Shown here piece after piece: positions 58,501 to 64,000 of a stretch of 64,000 bases of DNA. Location: positions 22,402,063 to 22,466,062 of the forward strand of contig NC_049983.1 in NCBI RefSeq assembly GCF_000003815.2, read 5' to 3'. The DNA is from Branchiostoma floridae (taxonomy: Eukaryota; Chordata; Leptocardii; Amphioxiformes; Branchiostomatidae). The number at the start of each line of letters is the position of its first letter. Positions within the stretch are counted from its first letter, which is position 1. Below the pieces are notes generated by a model. It saw nothing but the letters and a program-made list of their open reading frames with translations, was not told where the DNA came from and did not search any database. Both the position numbers and the translations under genes were made by a program.

Positions 58501-61500
58501 ATTCCTTCTTTGTCAATGAAACTTTTTTTTGCAATCCATCATATTTTAAATTTGGTCCCTCAGAGGTGGCAGCCTTTAGCGGAAAGTTACAGATCTAGAG
58601 AGAACTGGATCAAACCAGCTCGCCCCACAGTAGCTTCCTGTTGCAGGAAGGTTGGTAGCATGCAGATTCCCTGTCAAATTAGTCCGAAACGTCTGTTCTC
58701 TCATCCTGGTCACTGCAGAACCCTTCATCCTTATCTGGCGACTGCAACCCACACTTCCACTCTGGTATGTGCAACAACAAAGAAGCCTCATCGAGGACCA
58801 GATTTCTTGAGCCATACACTCCAGCTCTCAACACATCCACATACGTTACATGTAGAGTCACTGGACCGACCATACTGTTTCACTGGTATACTATAAGTCT
58901 AAATACTGGATATTTTGTGAGAAGTTATGTATAAAGGAGGCCATATCCATGTACATCAGGGCACTCCAGCCATCACAGTGAGCGATACAAATTCCTGCCA
59001 TGTTTGACCAGTTAACGTGTTTGCAGTCATTACTAAATGCAATTTTACCGTGATTTACTTTCGTTAGTGACTGTCATTATTGATCCTGAAGAAGGCAACA
59101 GTGGTCGTTGCAAATTTCATCCTTGTATACTTTTGTATTGGAGGAAAGTTTAGCATTGCACAATGATAACTACCAGCAAAGCTGAACAACTTAACAACGT
59201 AAAAACCATCACAAAATATTATCAAAAGATCCAAAACTTTGAGCAAATCCTTAAAATCCAGCCTCGGAAATCACTCCCTCATCAGCAACCTGAACCTCCC
59301 TGCAGTGCCAACAGACATCACTAACATCAACAAATCACCCCAGCAGCACTGGATACAAATATTAGCACAATATTTGTCAAACTGTTTCCAGGAGGGATGT
59401 TTTTCTTGTGCTCATGAAAGTCAGCTGTCTACCGGACAGAAAACAGCCCACCATAACAGTTGATGTAGGAGAGGCTCGATGACAGGCATCACCAAGTTCA
59501 ACCCCTCACAGCTTACAGAAGGGAGATCTAACACAAGCAAATCACCCCGCCATACACACTGTTATCTGGGAACAGGTACACTTGGCATAAATAAAGTCTG
59601 GGGTGGTCTGGGAGCATTGCACGGGTCTGTCACGTTTTGGATGCTGTTAGTCGAAGGATTGGCATAGAGAATAATCTGTCTTTGGCATAGAAGGTAACAC
59701 TTTAATTTGTGGAACAAAAAAACAACAAGTTGAACCATTTTTGGCATGGAAAACAATCCTCTTTTGGCATAGTAACTAACATTTTACTTATGAGGCACAA
59801 GAAAACAATAATTTCTAGAATGAAAAACAGACCTTTTTTGGCAGAGAAAACAGCTCTTTTTTGGCATCAACAACAACCCTTTTCCGCATAGAAAACAATC
59901 CTTTTTGGCATTGAAGACAACATTGTGTTTGATAAGAGACTTATACAGTGAAACAACAACTCAACTGCAAGAAAACAACTGCTTAACAAATAAAACAAAG
60001 ACCTGTTCACAAGATGTTTGACAATAGTCAGCATTTCAACACTTGACCATGACACTGAAACAATATCTCGACTGACTCACCTGGTACAAGTAAATAATGC
60101 TAAACAAAGAAAGCCATCTATTTGTTTGCTTAGCATTTTTTTTACAAGAGTCAGGATTTAAACTCTGAAACAACAACTTAACTCACCTGGTGCAAGTAAA
60201 GAAATGCTTAACAAGTATGATTGTAGTAAAATGGCGAATTATAGAAGGGTTTTGGCCCAGAGCCAAGAGATCCTGGGTTCAAATCCTCTGACATGCTAAA
60301 ATGTTGTGCGCTTGAGAAAGGCACGTTAACACAAATTTGCTCGCTTCACTCAGGTACAAATGAGGGCCGTCCCTTGGATAGGACATTACATGGAGGTCCC
60401 GTGTTTAAGGAGGGCCATATCTCAAAAGTCAAGCACAGATTATTAAAAGAACCCACCACACTTATCAAAATGAGTAGGAGTCCTTCACAGATGAGATCAA
60501 ATAAATCTATCCTGATACGCAGCTTGTACTGACTGAGTGTAAATCTGGTGTTGCATCATGAGCTAGTTTACTGGACATGCTAGACAAACCAGCACGTACC
60601 TCCAGCGTACTTGGGGACCCATCTGACGTAGGGCGGCAGGCCGTTGATGTTGAAGTGCTGCCCGTTGAACTTGGCACACTGCTCCTCACGGAAGTCCTTA
60701 CTGCCAGGCGGACACTCCTAGAACACAATCGGATAGTTAAACTTTGGAAAAATAGTTCACTTCAGATGTATAAAAAGAATGGTAATAAAAGATGCTTCAT
60801 GTAAATGTATGTACACCATTTCACATTTCACCTCACCTCACCGGTCCAATAGCCTCATCAGCCGTAGGGGCAGCAATGCCTTTTCTCTTTTCAATGATCA
60901 GAAAAACTGCCTTGCCTTTTTCGTTTACAATAAACAGCAGACCACTGCTAACTTGCCTGATTAAACCTCGCTTATAGCAGCCCGCACAACATCTGACCGG
61001 CCTCTGCGGGCAGGGGCCAGTTACAGACTAACTGCTAACACCTTCTTCGAAGTCAAGACTGAGCTGTTAGAATTTTTTTCAGTTCCTGGGAGTGTCAAAG
61101 AGTGGACTCATTACCACAAAGTACTGTAGGACCATCCTCACTAGATAGCTTTAGTTTAAACAATGATGGATGTGCAAAGGTTAGGTGTGACAGGTTGCTC
61201 AGGGTGATATCACCACCTGCTGCTGTATGTAACAGATACTGATGTGTTTCTCCAGAGCCAAAGGGAACATGCATCGCCTGAGCTACACAGATACAGATAA
61301 GAACAACTTAAGATCCTGCCTCTTGTCTTAATACCAACAGGTGCTCCTTGAAGGTCGTGCATTCCTTGTCAGTTGTCTTGAGGGTAGGATTAAGGAGGCA
61401 CAAGCTTCTTATTAGGGGAAGAATGTGATAATGAGAACAAATGATACTTCATCCTTACTCTCCTGTCAGCACCTATTTTCATTGCAAACTTAAGGTAACT

Positions 61501-64000
61501 TTCAAAGGAATGTTTCAATGGAAATGGTGAATAGATTTTATGTCTCCATGTGGCTTGCTTGGGTACTGCAGCAGAGCTTCCGTTTTTTGTTTTGTTTTTT
61601 CGAAAGACCATGAAAGGCCTGGGTTGATGATAAGGAAACTTGTAATCAGGGTATTTCTGCCACCTTATCAGAAGCTATTCCTGATTGGCATTACCTCGCA
61701 TTACCTCACGTCTGCTCAGGAAATCAGGCCCAGACTCCAACCCCGGTCCGCCCCCCCTTTCCCTCTTCCCTCCCAACACAGGCACTGATTAATGATCATT
61801 CTGGTCATTACAAACTCGGACAATGGGCTGTTTACTAACAGGGTGCACCTGGCATGCAGACCTATGGACTCTGTATGGCCAGAAAACTTGTCCGTGGGGG
61901 AGGGGGGCAATAATTTCAGTTGTGACCTTTAGACGTGTTCTATCATGCGGGAGGGGCCTAGCAGTTGTACCTGTGACCTTCAAGCACACCTTTAGGGGTC
62001 ACCGATTTTACTTGTGACCAAATAAAATGTTCTGAATCATAAGTGAGCAGGAACCAAATAAATGTGACCTACACAAATTTAAGGCAGTGGGAAGCAATGG
62101 TTTTGATTGTAGGTGTCACACTTGAGGTCTTTCGAGGAGGGTGTGACTGGTCTTGCAGTTGCAGTGATCATCTTCAAAATTGTCTTAAAACTTTACAAAA
62201 CAAGTGAAGTTTTCAACTTTTGAATATCACTGTTTCTCCGCCACCCCACCCCCCTTCCCCCTAAAAAAACTATTAGACAGACAGGCAAGCGGCAAGGTAT
62301 TACACTGACATCAGTGTAACATTCAATCACAACTTGCTGCTACATCAATGAAAGTCTGACAGGTGTCAATCAAAGGTCTCACCTTGGTGTTGCAGGACCT
62401 GAACTTCATCCTGCGTCCCAGGCAGAACTTGCCCCCGTTCTGCGGACTGCAACAAACGGTTCACATCAGTCAAGACAGGTAACAACAGTCAAGTTCAAGT
62501 GCTTACAAACACCTCTCACAGTCAGTGAACTACAATGTACCCATATGTTAATTCTATCACAATTTAAAAAATTTAACTAAATACCTACATTATAACATGG
62601 ATGAAGATGCCATTAAGATAGATGATAAACAATGTTACCATGAATCCATCAGTAACGAAATCGAAATGTAACAAAATGTTTCCCTTCAACATTTTGGAAA
62701 ATGACTTTACAAATTAGAAGTGAGCAGTGTTCCTTTATTACTGAATCAGAGGGTGTGAAAAAAACGGAATATAACTTTCACTTCAAATACAAACTCGACC
62801 TTGAACTTGAACCCAACACTGTAAACATTGTTCATTGTTGTCTGAAGGAGGAGCCAGGCTAAGAAAAACACCCTAACCTTGATCCAAGGCTTGTTAGAAG
62901 CCTTTCCATCTGGGTTAGACAGGCTCCCGCCGAGACTTACAAATTCCACTTGACATTGACAATAAGGAGCTGGATGCTGACCAGCGGGAGGCCAGCCAAG
63001 GTCAGGGTGTTGTTCTCCTTTGTCCTTGGTGATTTTTGTGAGTAATTATTTCCGTCCAGTCCGGTTAGCGAGGCTGTAAGGTTTGGGTGGGGGGCGGCTA
63101 TTTCTGGCTGACTTCTAGACTGATTTAGCTGAATCACTGGTTTGACAGTGAACTTGAGAGGTAGCCAGATTGTAGTTTGGTTCTCTGACTTTTTAATTCA
63201 GGATCCCCAAGAGCTTTCAATCAAATATATCTTCAAAATTAAACTGTTCATACATCTGCAACTTTTGACAGTTTAAATCAAATGCCAAAAATTGCAAAAC
63301 TTTTTCAAAAATCCCTAAAAACTTTGAAAATAACACTAGTACTATATAGAATGTAGAATGTTGTCTTGGATACATTTTTGCCATGAAATTGAGAAAATGT
63401 CCAGTTGTCACAAGTATTGCCATGTACAATGCTGGTGCTAACACATGCAACATGCAGGTATCTAGAGCACCCTACCTGAGGGGCATCCTTGTCCAAAATT
63501 GTCTTCAAGAAAGTTAGTCAGTTGCAGCATGTAAAAACATGGCAGAAAGACAGTGATGTGGAAAATCACTAGGCTGTAAATTTAGGTCCTGATATGCCAA
63601 GTGAATTATGTTTTAGAGAGTGTGTCTGTGCTTGTGTGAACATAACAACTCAAGAAGACCATGGGTGGATTGTCAAGCAGATTTTACATTTGGTGTGTGG
63701 GTGGTGCTTGCTGGCACCTCAAAATGAATAAATTTTGCGCCCCCTACTGGCTTGTCACAGTACTACAGTAAAACTTCCAGTTTTGGTACCGGTTTGGGAT
63801 CTTAGAATTCCGTGCAATTCACAGAAGTGTGTGGTAATCCGTTGTGCAATTAACTGGCTTCTACTGTATAATCAAATACTAATACTACATGACTTGTTTT
63901 TCAGTCATGTACATGTACTCCAGAAGACAGCCGTTTTCTCACCTGGGGTTGTTGCACTGCCTCCTGGCGTACTTGACCCCCCCTCCGCAGGTCCTGGAAC
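37325..64000 (-). CDS. ADAMTS9: ADAMTS9/ADAMTS20-type metalloprotease (GON-1 subfamily), 5' part outside window
   Basis: Seventeen exons read in frame on the minus strand, 2510 bp of coding sequence, from inside the central TSP1 repeat: TSP1-1 (63943-62383), cysteine-rich region (60717-55316), spacer (48509-47223), then TSP1-2 to TSP1-10 (47346-37325) and the first strand of TSP1-11. Exons from 45.2 kb down mostly start at the first Cys of a TSP1 repeat and end after the next W..W motif, all phase 0. Family knowledge: secreted, extracellular-matrix-bound proteases that cut versican-type proteoglycans; this subfamily carries about 15 TSP1 repeats and a GON domain. The spacer ([21 protein letters not shown]) and the repeat order match ADAMTS9/20 repeat by repeat. 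A single lancelet gene would be co-orthologous to both vertebrate paralogues, so the symbol is provisional. The prodomain and catalytic zinc site lie to the right. The last repeats and GON domain are not visible to the left. Confidence 0.94.
37761..39146 (+). mobile_element. Penelope-like retroelement fragment with 338-bp inverted arms
   Basis: Arms 37761-38098 and 38809-39146 are inverted copies of each other with only a few mismatches seen and no indel (coordinates mirror exactly). The right arm is the natural 3' end of the element; the left arm is the same 3' end in reverse. Between them lies the C-terminal part of a reverse transcriptase and a GIY-YIG endonuclease. Inserted in the ADAMTS intron between the TSP1-9 and TSP1-10 exons. 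Each arm holds a 14-bp perfect hairpin (37858-37892 and 39015-39049). Confidence 0.88.
38093..39016 (+). pseudogene. Penelope-like RT C-terminus plus GIY-YIG endonuclease, 5' truncated
   Basis: Open frame ending DPRKS-stop. It begins abruptly inside a reverse transcriptase ([19 protein letters not shown], the primer-grip/thumb side) and continues through an RT thumb-like helix ([20 protein letters not shown]) to a GIY-YIG module ([20 protein letters not shown] followed by [11 protein letters not shown], about 38650-38760). The polymerase motifs with catalytic Asp residues are missing, because the element switches to its inverted arm at 38098. The methionines at 38093 and 38096 lie in the arm and are not a natural start. 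Non-autonomous relic, though its reading frame is intact. Confidence 0.88.
39165..39245. repeat. Partial copy of the 13264-13403 foldback repeat
   Basis: CAGTCGGACGTTTCAGATAG and TCACCAATGACTGAATTAGT blocks match the core of the IL17RD-intron foldback. Lies 20 bp from the right arm of the Penelope-like element. Confidence 0.5.
39250..41340. other. ADAMTS intron sequence between TSP1-9 and TSP1-10 exons
   Basis: No exon with TSP1 spacing or other gene seen; short frames only. Confidence 0.5.
41341..41502 (-). CDS. ADAMTS9: ADAMTS exon: TSP1-9
   Basis: Encodes [20 protein letters not shown] through [16 protein letters not shown] (54 codons). CSSTCAGG is a distinctive variant of the TSP1 core shared with the ninth ADAMTS9 repeat. 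Confidence 0.95.
41939..42175 (-). CDS. ADAMTS9: ADAMTS exon: TSP1-8 with long linker
   Basis: Encodes [20 protein letters not shown] through CNANPCD, an extended linker with [12 protein letters not shown], and WRTGPWGG (79 codons). The long linker before WRTGPWG is also seen in vertebrate ADAMTS9 between repeats 8 and 9. Confidence 0.94.
42355..42480 (-). repeat. Dispersed repeat family R1, reversed copy
   Basis: TACAATGCTTAACTTTTTTC, AACGACCACTGTCCCCTTCT and TCAGGATCAATACTGATGA are the reverse complement of the R1 3' blocks at 16740-16820. Confidence 0.6.
42587..42760 (-). CDS. ADAMTS9: ADAMTS exon: TSP1-7
   Basis: Encodes [30 protein letters not shown] and ending WRTGEWNR (58 codons). 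The RYVSCRD-x-G-VADxSAC stretch is nearly identical to the seventh repeat of ADAMTS9. Confidence 0.95.
43433..43645 (-). CDS. ADAMTS9: ADAMTS exon: TSP1-6 with Pro-rich linker
   Basis: Encodes [20 protein letters not shown] through DCEFAPC, then a Pro-rich LPTTPPPP linker and WRTGSWTE (71 codons). A Pro-rich linker at this position also occurs in vertebrate ADAMTS9, which supports one-to-one repeat correspondence. Confidence 0.94.
43872..44300 (-). repeat. 70-bp minisatellite made of the TSP1-5 exon end plus its splice donor
   Basis: The block CCTGTCCCCAGCTGCCGTAG (plus strand) starts at 44021, 44091, 44161 and 44231, an exact 70-bp period; the 44231 copy is the exon itself. Each unit repeats about 45 bp of exon ([15 protein letters not shown]) and its GTGAGT or GTAAGT donor. 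More degenerate copies of the donor part run down to about 43872. The array lies in the intron between the TSP1-5 and TSP1-6 exons. Confidence 0.9.
44232..44396 (-). CDS. ADAMTS9: ADAMTS exon: TSP1-5
   Basis: Encodes [20 protein letters not shown] through [17 protein letters not shown] (55 codons). The 3' end of the exon and its donor are the source of a 70-bp tandem array that runs on into the intron. Confidence 0.93.
44987..45151 (-). CDS. ADAMTS9: ADAMTS exon: TSP1-4
   Basis: Encodes [20 protein letters not shown] through CNDRACPQW and VVNDWTG (55 codons). Six Cys in the TSP1 pattern. Donor GGG|GTAAGT. A decayed partial duplicate of this exon lies just upstream at 45203-45287. Confidence 0.93.
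45203..45287 (-). pseudogene. Decayed partial duplicate of the TSP1-4 exon
   Basis: After a CGCAG acceptor this segment encodes [20 protein letters not shown] then GNPVSHDE, almost identical to the start of the TSP1-4 exon 130 bp downstream. Similarity ends after GAGTG, and the second half of the repeat (three Cys) is missing. Including it would leave an incomplete TSP1 fold and shift the frame, so it is read as a broken tandem exon copy lying in the intron. Confidence 0.8.
45564..45768 (-). CDS. ADAMTS9: ADAMTS exon: TSP1-3
   Basis: Encodes [20 protein letters not shown], a longer-than-usual repeat with VVDDKYC and VERCSGEC, ending WEFTPWSE. The WxxxxxSECSxxCGxG start matches the third ADAMTS9/20 repeat. 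Confidence 0.94.
45856..46360. repeat. About 80-bp direct repeats flanking LINE tails
   Basis: TACACGAAAATCTCATTTTT through ATCCAAAATCACAACC occurs at about 45856-45935 and 46277-46360. Between them lie a plus-strand LINE tail (46000-46078, ending AATAAACAAAGGTTCAAAC) and a minus-strand LINE tail (46146-46230, TTTATTGATCTTTAGGGTAG). Confidence 0.6.
46457..46583 (-). CDS. ADAMTS9: ADAMTS exon: second half of TSP1-2
   Basis: Encodes [20 protein letters not shown], then a [14 protein letters not shown] stretch and NLDCEI. Phase 2 donor AT|GTAAGA completes Met with the first base of the next exon. Confidence 0.92.
47223..47346 (-). CDS. ADAMTS9: ADAMTS exon: end of spacer and first half of TSP1-2
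   Basis: Encodes [18 protein letters not shown] and then [15 protein letters not shown]. LSVGKLYxPD is closely shared with the ADAMTS9/20 spacer end; [12 protein letters not shown] starts the second TSP1 repeat. Confidence 0.95.
47792..47961 (-). CDS. ADAMTS9: ADAMTS exon: spacer domain
   Basis: Encodes [20 protein letters not shown], then [15 protein letters not shown] and RIEEDIVVM. The ILNGNFVVS...YSGSD.AIERI pattern is the beta-sandwich core of the spacer. NGT sequon. Confidence 0.95.
48414..48509 (-). CDS. ADAMTS9: ADAMTS exon: spacer domain
   Basis: Encodes [20 protein letters not shown] followed by DDDNYL. IPxGATNI(D/R)I(R/T) is a universal ADAMTS spacer signature. Acceptor TCCCAG, donor CTCG|GTACGT. 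Confidence 0.95.
48888..48926. repeat. TTC trinucleotide microsatellite
   Basis: GTTTCTTCTTTCTTCTTCTT and further TTC units, about 12 repeats in all, in the long spacer intron of the ADAMTS gene. Confidence 0.9.
48957..49580. repeat. About 160-bp tandem repeat, three full and one partial unit
   Basis: Units begin GGCCCCTGTACCCTGGTATT at 49104, 49256 and 49419 (spacing 152, 163, then 162 to 49581), each with GAGCTGAAATTTGACA-AGATG and CACTTTTGGTGTACAG. A diverged unit precedes them. A long open frame on the minus strand is a by-product of the repeat. Confidence 0.85.
49581..50202. repeat. Duplicated intron block, unit 1 (622 bp)
   Basis: Starts with a fourth copy of the 160-bp unit and continues through CAGCCAATCAGCGAAGAGGA, CTAATTAATATTCATAAGCG and TCGCATTTTAGACTATTCAG to GACGGTCTTATAACGG. 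Repeated in the same order in the next block. Confidence 0.82.
50203..50941. repeat. Duplicated intron block, unit 2
   Basis: Same block order as unit 1 from GCACCCCTGTACCCTGGTAT to GACGGTCTGATATCC, longer because of extra G-rich sequence at about 50500-50640 (GGGGGCCGCCGAATGTCCCT). Confidence 0.82.
52036..52122. repeat. Dispersed repeat, pair with 32978-33062
   Basis: GTTCCATTTTTGCGCAGGGG and ATGGCTGAAATATGCTGTA match 32978-33062 with scattered changes. The 32978 copy abuts the MITE at 33063, so both may be parts of one element. Confidence 0.6.
52495..52885. repeat. Degenerate tandem repeat, about 65-bp unit
   Basis: GGGAAACATCAGTCGTGATA-like units near 52502, 52567, 52632, 52692, 52770 and 52858, with TCTGCCTTCTACCCAGACCT and AACTTTGTAGT blocks between. 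Non-coding. Confidence 0.65.
52900..55310. other. ADAMTS spacer-intron sequence without recognised features
   Basis: No exon, transposon ends or tandem array that can be supported; only short chance frames. Confidence 0.4.
55316..55433 (-). CDS. ADAMTS9: ADAMTS exon: cysteine-rich to spacer transition
   Basis: Encodes [27 protein letters not shown] and a KTVAGTFN stretch. The [13 protein letters not shown] motif closes the cysteine-rich domain, and TVAGTFN starts the spacer. The intron that follows is about 6.8 kb. Confidence 0.96.
55482..55656. mobile_element. MITE (GCAATTAA family), copy 2, right end lost
   Basis: CAGCAGAAGCTGCTTAATTG at the left and GTAATCCATTGTGCAATAAC at the right match the elements at 20368 and 63766. 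The terminal CTTCTACTG is missing on the right. Confidence 0.65.
57381..57517 (-). CDS. ADAMTS9: ADAMTS exon: cysteine-rich region
   Basis: Encodes [20 protein letters not shown], then [20 protein letters not shown]. The DGTPCGP...D(I/V)C(V/I)xGxC signature is diagnostic for the ADAMTS cysteine-rich domain. Confidence 0.96.
58790..59190 (+). repeat. Dispersed repeat family R1, copy 2
   Basis: Matches 16400-16860: CTCTCAACACATCCACATAC, ATAAAGGAGGCCATATCCAT, GATCCTGAAGAAGGCAACAG and AAGTTTAGCATTGCACAATG in the same order. Confidence 0.6.
59640..59935. repeat. Degenerate short repeat, TTTTGGCATAGAAAACA-type
   Basis: At least eight copies of TTTTGGCAN(A/T)(G/A)-type words spaced 20-60 bp apart, with AAAACAAT between. 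Possibly a decayed minisatellite. Confidence 0.5.
60210..60485 (+). mobile_element. tRNA-derived SINE, second family, copy 2
   Basis: Box B GATCCTGGGTTCAAATCCTC, then GTGCGCTTGAGAAAGGCACG, CTCAGGTACAAATGAGGGCC and a AAAAGAACCCACCACACTTA end. About 115 bp from the 60600 exon. Confidence 0.72.
60600..60717 (-). CDS. ADAMTS9: ADAMTS exon: cysteine-rich region start
   Basis: Encodes [20 protein letters not shown] then [10 protein letters not shown]. The FRxxQC motif marks the start of the ADAMTS cysteine-rich domain, and WVPKY is its conserved aromatic patch. Donor GGAG|GTACGT, phase 1. Confidence 0.94.
61000..62380. other. ADAMTS intron sequence, nothing recognised
   Basis: No exon signature; a C-rich tract near 61745-61770 and a GGGGGAGGGG tract near 61900 only. 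Confidence 0.4.
62383..62446 (-). CDS. ADAMTS9: ADAMTS exon: end of central TSP1 repeat
   Basis: Encodes [20 protein letters not shown], the Gly-rich second half of the central TSP1 repeat with its last Cys residues. Acceptor TTGCAG, donor AAG|GTGAGA. Confidence 0.93.
63766..63866. mobile_element. MITE (GCAATTAA family), copy 3, internally deleted
   Basis: CAGTAAAACTTCCAG at the left and TTAACTGGCTTCTACTG at the right, flanked by TA on both sides. Interior CCGTGCAATTCACAGAAGTG and GTAATCCGTTGTGCAATTAA as in the other copies. Confidence 0.7.
63943..64000 (-). CDS. ADAMTS9: ADAMTS exon (partial): central TSP1 repeat
   Basis: Encodes [18 protein letters not shown], the CSxTCGGG core of the central TSP1 repeat that follows the disintegrin-like domain. 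Cut by the right window edge. Donor CAG|GTGAGA, phase 2. Confidence 0.93.

Overview
This is a window of an animal nuclear genome: intron-rich, AT-leaning non-coding sequence, canonical GT/AG splice sites, and many SINEs, MITEs, LINE tails and tandem repeats. Gene content and repeat style fit an invertebrate deuterostome, most likely a lancelet (Branchiostoma). The species call is inference; the two gene families are read directly from the sequence.

Two multi-exon genes, both on the minus strand, hold almost all recognisable coding sequence. (1) IL17RD (Sef), 11717-26637: 21 exons that splice in frame into 1008 codons plus a stop. They encode a long ectodomain of fibronectin III-like modules, one transmembrane helix, a SEFIR domain and a low-complexity cytoplasmic tail. 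The signal-peptide exon was not identified. (2) An ADAMTS9/ADAMTS20 (GON-1 subfamily) gene, 37325-64000: 17 in-frame exons (836 complete codons) from the central thrombospondin repeat through the cysteine-rich region and spacer to the tenth TSP1 repeat. The protease part lies beyond the right edge. The last TSP1 repeats and the GON domain expected at the 3' end are not seen before IL17RD begins.

Layout: 1-11.7 kb has no recognised protein gene. It holds degenerate repeats, a foldback element family (four copies, two inside a 1.37 kb tandem duplication), a 100-bp CCAAT-containing duplication beside a CpG-rich segment that may start a plus-strand transcript, and small DNA transposons. 11.7-26.6 kb is IL17RD; its introns carry a hAT-type element with an 8-bp target duplication, a SINE with a 19-bp target duplication, other SINEs and a LINE 3' end. 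26.6-37.3 kb is intergenic and rich in tandem repeats (about 150-bp, 60-bp and 64-bp units). 37.3-64 kb is the ADAMTS gene; its introns hold a Penelope-like GIY-YIG element flanked by 338-bp inverted arms, a 70-bp minisatellite built from an exon-intron junction, a decayed duplicate TSP1 exon, and nested duplications around 49-51 kb.

The genes are not an operon. One product is a membrane modulator of FGF/IL-17 signalling and the other a secreted metalloprotease, but in human IL17RD and ADAMTS9 both map to 3p14, so their adjacency here may be ancestral chordate linkage. No prokaryote-style operon, CRISPR array or rRNA gene was seen.
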